DNA from: Alcanivorax quisquiliarum
Lineage (GTDB): Bacteria; Pseudomonadota; Gammaproteobacteria; Pseudomonadales; Alcanivoracaceae
DNA length: 64,000 bases
Direction: 5' to 3'
Assembly: GCF_023051175.1 (NCBI RefSeq)
Contig: NZ_JALKII010000003.1
Location: forward strand, 62,001-126,000
Part shown: piece by piece, positions 61,202-64,000 of the stretch
Position numbering within the stretch: position 1 is the first letter of the stretch
Layout of the letters: each line of letters starts with the position of its first letter
Made by a program: the position numbers and the translations under genes
The notes under the pieces: generated by a model
Databases searched by the model: none
What the model was told of the DNA's origin: nothing
The model's input: only the letters and a program-made list of their open reading frames with translations

Positions 61202-61834
61202 ATGATGGACTCCAGCAACAAGATCATCCCCAACCTGGACAATTTCCTGGCCCACTGCCACCGACGCAAATACCCGGCCAAGAGCACTATCATTTACGCA
61301 GGCGACGAGTCGGATGCCTTGTATTATGTTCTCAAAGGCTCGGTTACCGTCATGATCGAAGACGATGACGGCCGCGAGATGATCATGGCATACCTCAACG
61401 AAGGCGATTTCTTCGGCGAGATGGGCCTGTTCGAGCAAGACCCGAGCCGCTCAGCGTGGGTCAAGGCAAAGACGGAATGCGAAGTGGCGGAAATCAGTTA
61501 CGCCAAATTTCGTCAGCTGGCGCGTGAAGATGCCGAGATCCTGTTCACCGTCTCGGCACAGATCGCGGGCCGCCTGCGAGCCACCACGCGCAAGGTCGGC
61601 GATCTCGCCTTCCTGGACGTGACCGGCCGCGTAGCCGGCACCCTGCTTGATCTGTGCAAGCAGCCGGATGCGATGACGCACCCGGACGGCATGCAGATCA
61701 AGGTCACCCGGCAGGAGATCGGGCGCATCGTCGGCTGCTCCCGCGAGATGGTGGGCCGCGTGCTGAAAAATCTCGAAGATCAGGGGCTGGTATCGGTGAA
61801 GGGCAAGACCATGGTGGTCTACGGCACTCGCTGA
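61202..61834 (+). CDS. vfr: cAMP receptor protein (Crp/Vfr)
   Basis: Global cAMP-dependent transcription regulator. 210 residues; either of two adjacent ATGs (61202, 61205) can start it. The cAMP pocket is intact: [31 protein letters not shown], closely matching E. coli CRP (written here in full words as the FGEMGLF...RSAWV cassette). The C-terminal helix-turn-helix reads [20 protein letters not shown]. The neighbourhood (osmC, speD, coq7) matches vfr of P. aeruginosa. A strong bidirectional terminator follows. Confidence 0.95.
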   Translation: MMDSSNKIIPNLDNFLAHCHRRKYPAKSTIIYAGDESDALYYVLKGSVTVMIEDDDGREMIMAYLNEGDFFGEMGLFEQDPSRSAWVKAKTECEVAEISYAKFRQLAREDAEILFTVSAQIAGRLRATTRKVGDLAFLDVTGRVAGTLLDLCKQPDAMTHPDGMQIKVTRQEIGRIVGCSREMVGRVLKNLEDQGLVSVKGKTMVVYGTR

Positions 61835-61880
61835 GCCGCCTGGCACCCCCACGTCAGCCCCCTCCGCCCGCCACCCCACC

Positions 61881-61910
61881 GCACAGGGCCGGCTCTCGCC
61901 GGTCCTGTGC
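61881..61910. terminator. Bidirectional terminator between vfr and a hydrolase gene
   Basis: 13-bp stem GCACAGGGCCGGC (61881-61893) and GCCGGTCCTGTGC (61898-61910), one G-T pair, loop TCTC, followed by GTTTGG, between convergent genes. Confidence 0.75.
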
Positions 61911-61933
61911 GTTTGGCCGTCTGCCCGCCATGC

Positions 61934-62851
61934 TCAGCTACGTGCGGCCAGCGTATCGTGGATTTCCTGCATCACGGTTGCCAGCTGGCTGATGCCCGGC
62001 TCCTCTATGGGGAAATGACCCGCATTGTCCAGCGGCACATGCCGCGTCTCGCCGCGAATCCGCCGCAGGAAGCGCAGGCTGAGTTCCGGCGCCGTCCAGC
62101 GATCCGCCGCCGGGTGCACCAGCATCACTGGCGCCGCATCGAACTGCTCCGGCTCCACCGGCGGCACCGAGCCGAGAAAAGTCCGCAGAAAGCCCAGTGC
62201 GATACGGCCGCCACCGCCACGCGGATCGGTGCGGCACAACCGGGCCAGCGTGCGCTCGTTGGCAATCTTGTTCATCGGCGTCAGCCAGCGAATCGGCAAG
62301 CGCCAGGAATCGATCAGCGGCGCTGCCCTGTTCATCAACCCGAGGCTCCAGCGCCCCACCAGCGGTGACAGCGCCGACCACACCTGCTCGTCTCTCGGAT
62401 CGAGCAAGCAGGTCGCCAACAGACAAGCCACCCCGCCAACCCGTGCCGTGGCTGCGTAGGCCAGCATCCCTCCCATGCTGGCACCCACCAGCACCAGCGG
62501 GCGCGGATCGCGCGCTTGCTCGGCGCGCAGCAAATCACTGACGCAATCGACCCAATCGGAGTAACGCACCGCCGACGGCCTGGGCACGCGGGTACGGCCA
62601 TAGCCCGGCATATCCGGCGCCAGCACCTCAAAACCGATATCCGCCGCCAGCGCCGCCGCCGGCCAGAGCGCGCCAGCGTGCCCGCCCGCACCATGCAGGA
62701 TCATCAAGCGTGCCGGCGCCTCGGGGTTGCGTACGCGAGCAATGTGCAACGCCATGTCACGCCAGGGCCACCAATCGCTCTCCGGCTCGGCCGTGGCGCG
62801 CTCACGCCAGGCGGGGGGCAGGCAGGCAAGGTAATCCTTGTGGGAAGGCAT
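61934..62851 (-). CDS. Alpha/beta hydrolase
   Basis: 305 residues. The oxyanion region is LMILHGAGGHAGALWPA, then FEVLAPDMPGYGRTRVP; the nucleophile elbow is VGASMGGMLAYAA; the acid is in VHPAADRW; the histidine in DNAGHFPIEEPG. No signal peptide. Esterase, lipase or C-C hydrolase cannot be told apart. Divergent from a TetR regulator with an 83-bp spacer holding a palindrome, so it is probably the target of that regulator. Confidence 0.88.
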   Translation of the reverse strand: MPSHKDYLACLPPAWRERATAEPESDWWPWRDMALHIARVRNPEAPARLMILHGAGGHAGALWPAAALAADIGFEVLAPDMPGYGRTRVPRPSAVRYSDWVDCVSDLLRAEQARDPRPLVLVGASMGGMLAYAATARVGGVACLLATCLLDPRDEQVWSALSPLVGRWSLGLMNRAAPLIDSWRLPIRWLTPMNKIANERTLARLCRTDPRGGGGRIALGFLRTFLGSVPPVEPEQFDAAPVMLVHPAADRWTAPELSLRFLRRIRGETRHVPLDNAGHFPIEEPGISQLATVMQEIHDTLAARS

Positions 62852-62884
62852 CAGTGCAACTCCGGTTGTCAGCGAATAGATTGC

Positions 62885-62895
62885 GAGTAATACTC
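62885..62895. promoter_or_regulatory. Palindrome GAGTAATACTC in the hydrolase-TetR spacer
   Basis: A perfect 5+1+5 inverted repeat (GAGTA-A-TACTC) midway between the divergent hydrolase and tetR-type genes. It is a candidate operator of the TetR-family protein. Confidence 0.45.
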
Positions 62896-62934
62896 AGGTT
62901 TTGTGCCCCCACCCACAACTCGCATTCATCTGTC

Positions 62935-63540
62935 ATGTCGACACCGCGCAAACGCCCCCGCCAGCAACGCTCACAGGCCACCTGGGCCGCCATCCTCGAC
63001 GCCGCTACTCAGCTTTTCCAACGCCTGGGTTATGCCGGCACCACCACCAATCGCGTCGCCGAGCTGGCCGGCGTTTCGATCGGTTCGCTGTACCAATATT
63101 TCCCCGACAAGGACGCGCTGCTGCTGGCACTGGCCGAACGGCACATTTTTGATGCCGCCACGCAGATCAGTGCTGTTTTTGCCAGCCTGGAACGCGAGCA
63201 ACCCGGCCTGGACGAAACACTGTCGCAGCTGATCGATGCAGCCGTGGCCCTGCATGAAAACGACCCGGCAACCCATCAGCTGCTATTTGATCAGGCGCCA
63301 CGAAGCCCAGAGACGCAACAATATCTGCGGCGCCTTGAACTGCTACTGGCCAGCGCCGTGGCCCCGCATCTGCAACGGCTCGGCTGCGGCGGTGACACGC
63401 CGATGGTACGCGCCCTGCTGCTGGTGCAAGGGCTGGATGCGCAGATTCACGGCGCATTGCTTGCACCGCCGGCCGGCGTTGAGCGCCAGCAAGTGATCGA
63501 TGAGCTGAAGCGGATGTGGCGTGCTTCGCTGGCTATCTAG
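62935..63540 (+). CDS. TetR/AcrR-family regulator
   Basis: 201 residues from the ATG at 62935; the frame is open upstream across the divergent hydrolase gene but that part is not TetR-like. The N-terminal DNA-binding domain is typical: ILDAATQLFQRLGYAGTTTN, RVAELAGVSIGSLYQYFPDK, DALLLALAERH. The helical C-terminal ligand domain contains LIDAAVALHENDP and gives no hint of the ligand. It likely represses the divergent hydrolase and itself. Confidence 0.9.
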   Translation: MSTPRKRPRQQRSQATWAAILDAATQLFQRLGYAGTTTNRVAELAGVSIGSLYQYFPDKDALLLALAERHIFDAATQISAVFASLEREQPGLDETLSQLIDAAVALHENDPATHQLLFDQAPRSPETQQYLRRLELLLASAVAPHLQRLGCGGDTPMVRALLLVQGLDAQIHGALLAPPAGVERQQVIDELKRMWRASLAI

Positions 63541-63567
63541 CTCTACTTGTGCGGTTACATTTGTCGG

Positions 63568-63625
63568 CTGTTAGCTGCGCCTGTCACTTGGCGCGCTGTT
63601 ATTGGCCCCGCTGTCATTTGGCACG
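63568..63625. repeat. 15-bp tandem repeats (CTGTYAYTTGGCRCG) after the tetR-type gene
   Basis: A partial unit CTGTTAGCTGCGC (63568-63580) and three full units: CTGTCACTTGGCGCG, CTGTTATTGGCCCCG and CTGTCATTTGGCACG (63581-63625). The last one runs over the stop codon of the convergent DUF3565 gene at 63614. Confidence 0.75.
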
Positions 63626-63820
63626 TTCCCGGCGGCACCAGCCACAATCGAATGCCTGCCCCAGCCGCTCGGCGCGGCCGGTCGCCGTCACCACCCAGGG
63701 GCGCTGCATGAACGGTGGCCGGTGGCGCACATGTTGCGTGTGGCCACAGCTGAGCGACACCACCCAATCACCTTCGTCATCCTGATGAAAGCCGGTAATC
63801 ACCGGCAACTGACGCTGCAT
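63614..63820 (-). CDS. DUF3565 zinc-binding small protein
   Basis: 68 residues: ITGFHQDDEGDWVVSLSCGH, then TQHVRHRPPFMQRPWVVTATGRAERLG (the HVRHxPP..RPWV signature), and a terminal FDCGWCRRE. Cysteines and histidines (SCGH, CGWC) should form a zinc site. The family is small and without known function. The 3' end runs into the 15-bp tandem repeats. Confidence 0.8.
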   Translation of the reverse strand: MQRQLPVITGFHQDDEGDWVVSLSCGHTQHVRHRPPFMQRPWVVTATGRAERLGQAFDCGWCRRERAK

Positions 63821-64000
63821 GGCATTTCTTCCCCTCGGCGCAACCTCTCACAGGCAGCTCGATCCGGATGCCGAGCACCTCGGCACCGTGAGTGAAACGC
63901 TATTGTCGGCGCGTTTTGCAAGCCGGGCCAGAGCAAGTGATAACAGTGGTTGCCGGCACCAACGTCCGGCGCATGATCGAGCCGCCGACAGCCGTGGGCA

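Noticed and set aside
63821-64000. Partial gene at the right window edge
   Set aside because: No frame on either strand gives a recognisable protein end in these 180 bases.

Overview
The window is a GC-rich chromosomal segment of a gammaproteobacterium in the Pseudomonadales/Oceanospirillales range. It has dense operons with ATGA/TGATG overlaps, LPS-assembly and class C/family VIII hydrolase genes, and several blocks in the same order as in Pseudomonas aeruginosa. These blocks are: leuS-lptE-holA; proA-nadD-rsfS-rlmH-mrdA-rodA-mltB-rlpA-dacC-ybeD-lipB-lipA; dsbD-aroQ-accB-accC-prmA-(DUF3426)-dusB-fis-purH-purD-retS; and vfr/osmC/speD/coq7. An Alcanivorax-like marine bacterium would fit, but that is inference. 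No tRNA, rRNA, CRISPR array, prophage or intact transposase was seen.

Layout. 1-3.8 kb: 3' end of leuS, then lptE and holA. 3.9-6.5 kb: an LCM-type methyltransferase, a 470-bp spacer, and an alpha/beta hydrolase fused to a PilZ domain. 6.8-18.2 kb: a housekeeping block for proline, NAD, ribosome maturation, the cell-elongation peptidoglycan machinery and lipoate. 18.2-25.3 kb: accessory genes (GFA-type protein, two small envelope proteins, arfB, a Ca/Na antiporter, SRPBCC and NlpE-like proteins, a NylB-like serine hydrolase), a decayed cysA and a porin. 25.3-28 kb: cysE inside gene-poor, low-GC spacers packed with short tandem repeats and inverted repeats. 28-39.6 kb: RBBP9-like hydrolase, ubiX, DUF2214, mpl, PPi-type phosphofructokinase, hemerythrin, HAD phosphatase, DEAD helicase, SLC13/TrkA-C permease, pyrophosphatase, DUF2333. 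39.8-55.6 kb: disulfide reductant supply, shikimate step, acetyl-CoA carboxylase subunits, PrmA, DusB-Fis, purine biosynthesis, a double cyclic-nucleotide-domain/rhodanese protein and a RetS-like hybrid sensor with a degenerate ATP-binding domain. 55.6-64 kb: AraC regulator, Ycf46-like AAA ATPase, coq7, an osmC-VOC-speD operon, crp/vfr, a divergent hydrolase/TetR pair and a DUF3565 zinc protein.

The most interesting features are signalling proteins and non-coding structure. Three proteins tie second messengers to unusual partners: the PilZ-hydrolase fusion, the cNMP-cNMP-rhodanese protein placed between purD and retS, and the RetS-like pseudokinase. A Vfr-type cAMP regulator lies about 6 kb further on. 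The intergenic spaces carry at least eight separate short tandem arrays (units of 8-20 bp), several sharing a GGCAC/AGCAC core. The most regular is eleven 16-bp units in strict register next to a TATAAT box. No complete new multi-gene system could be demonstrated.
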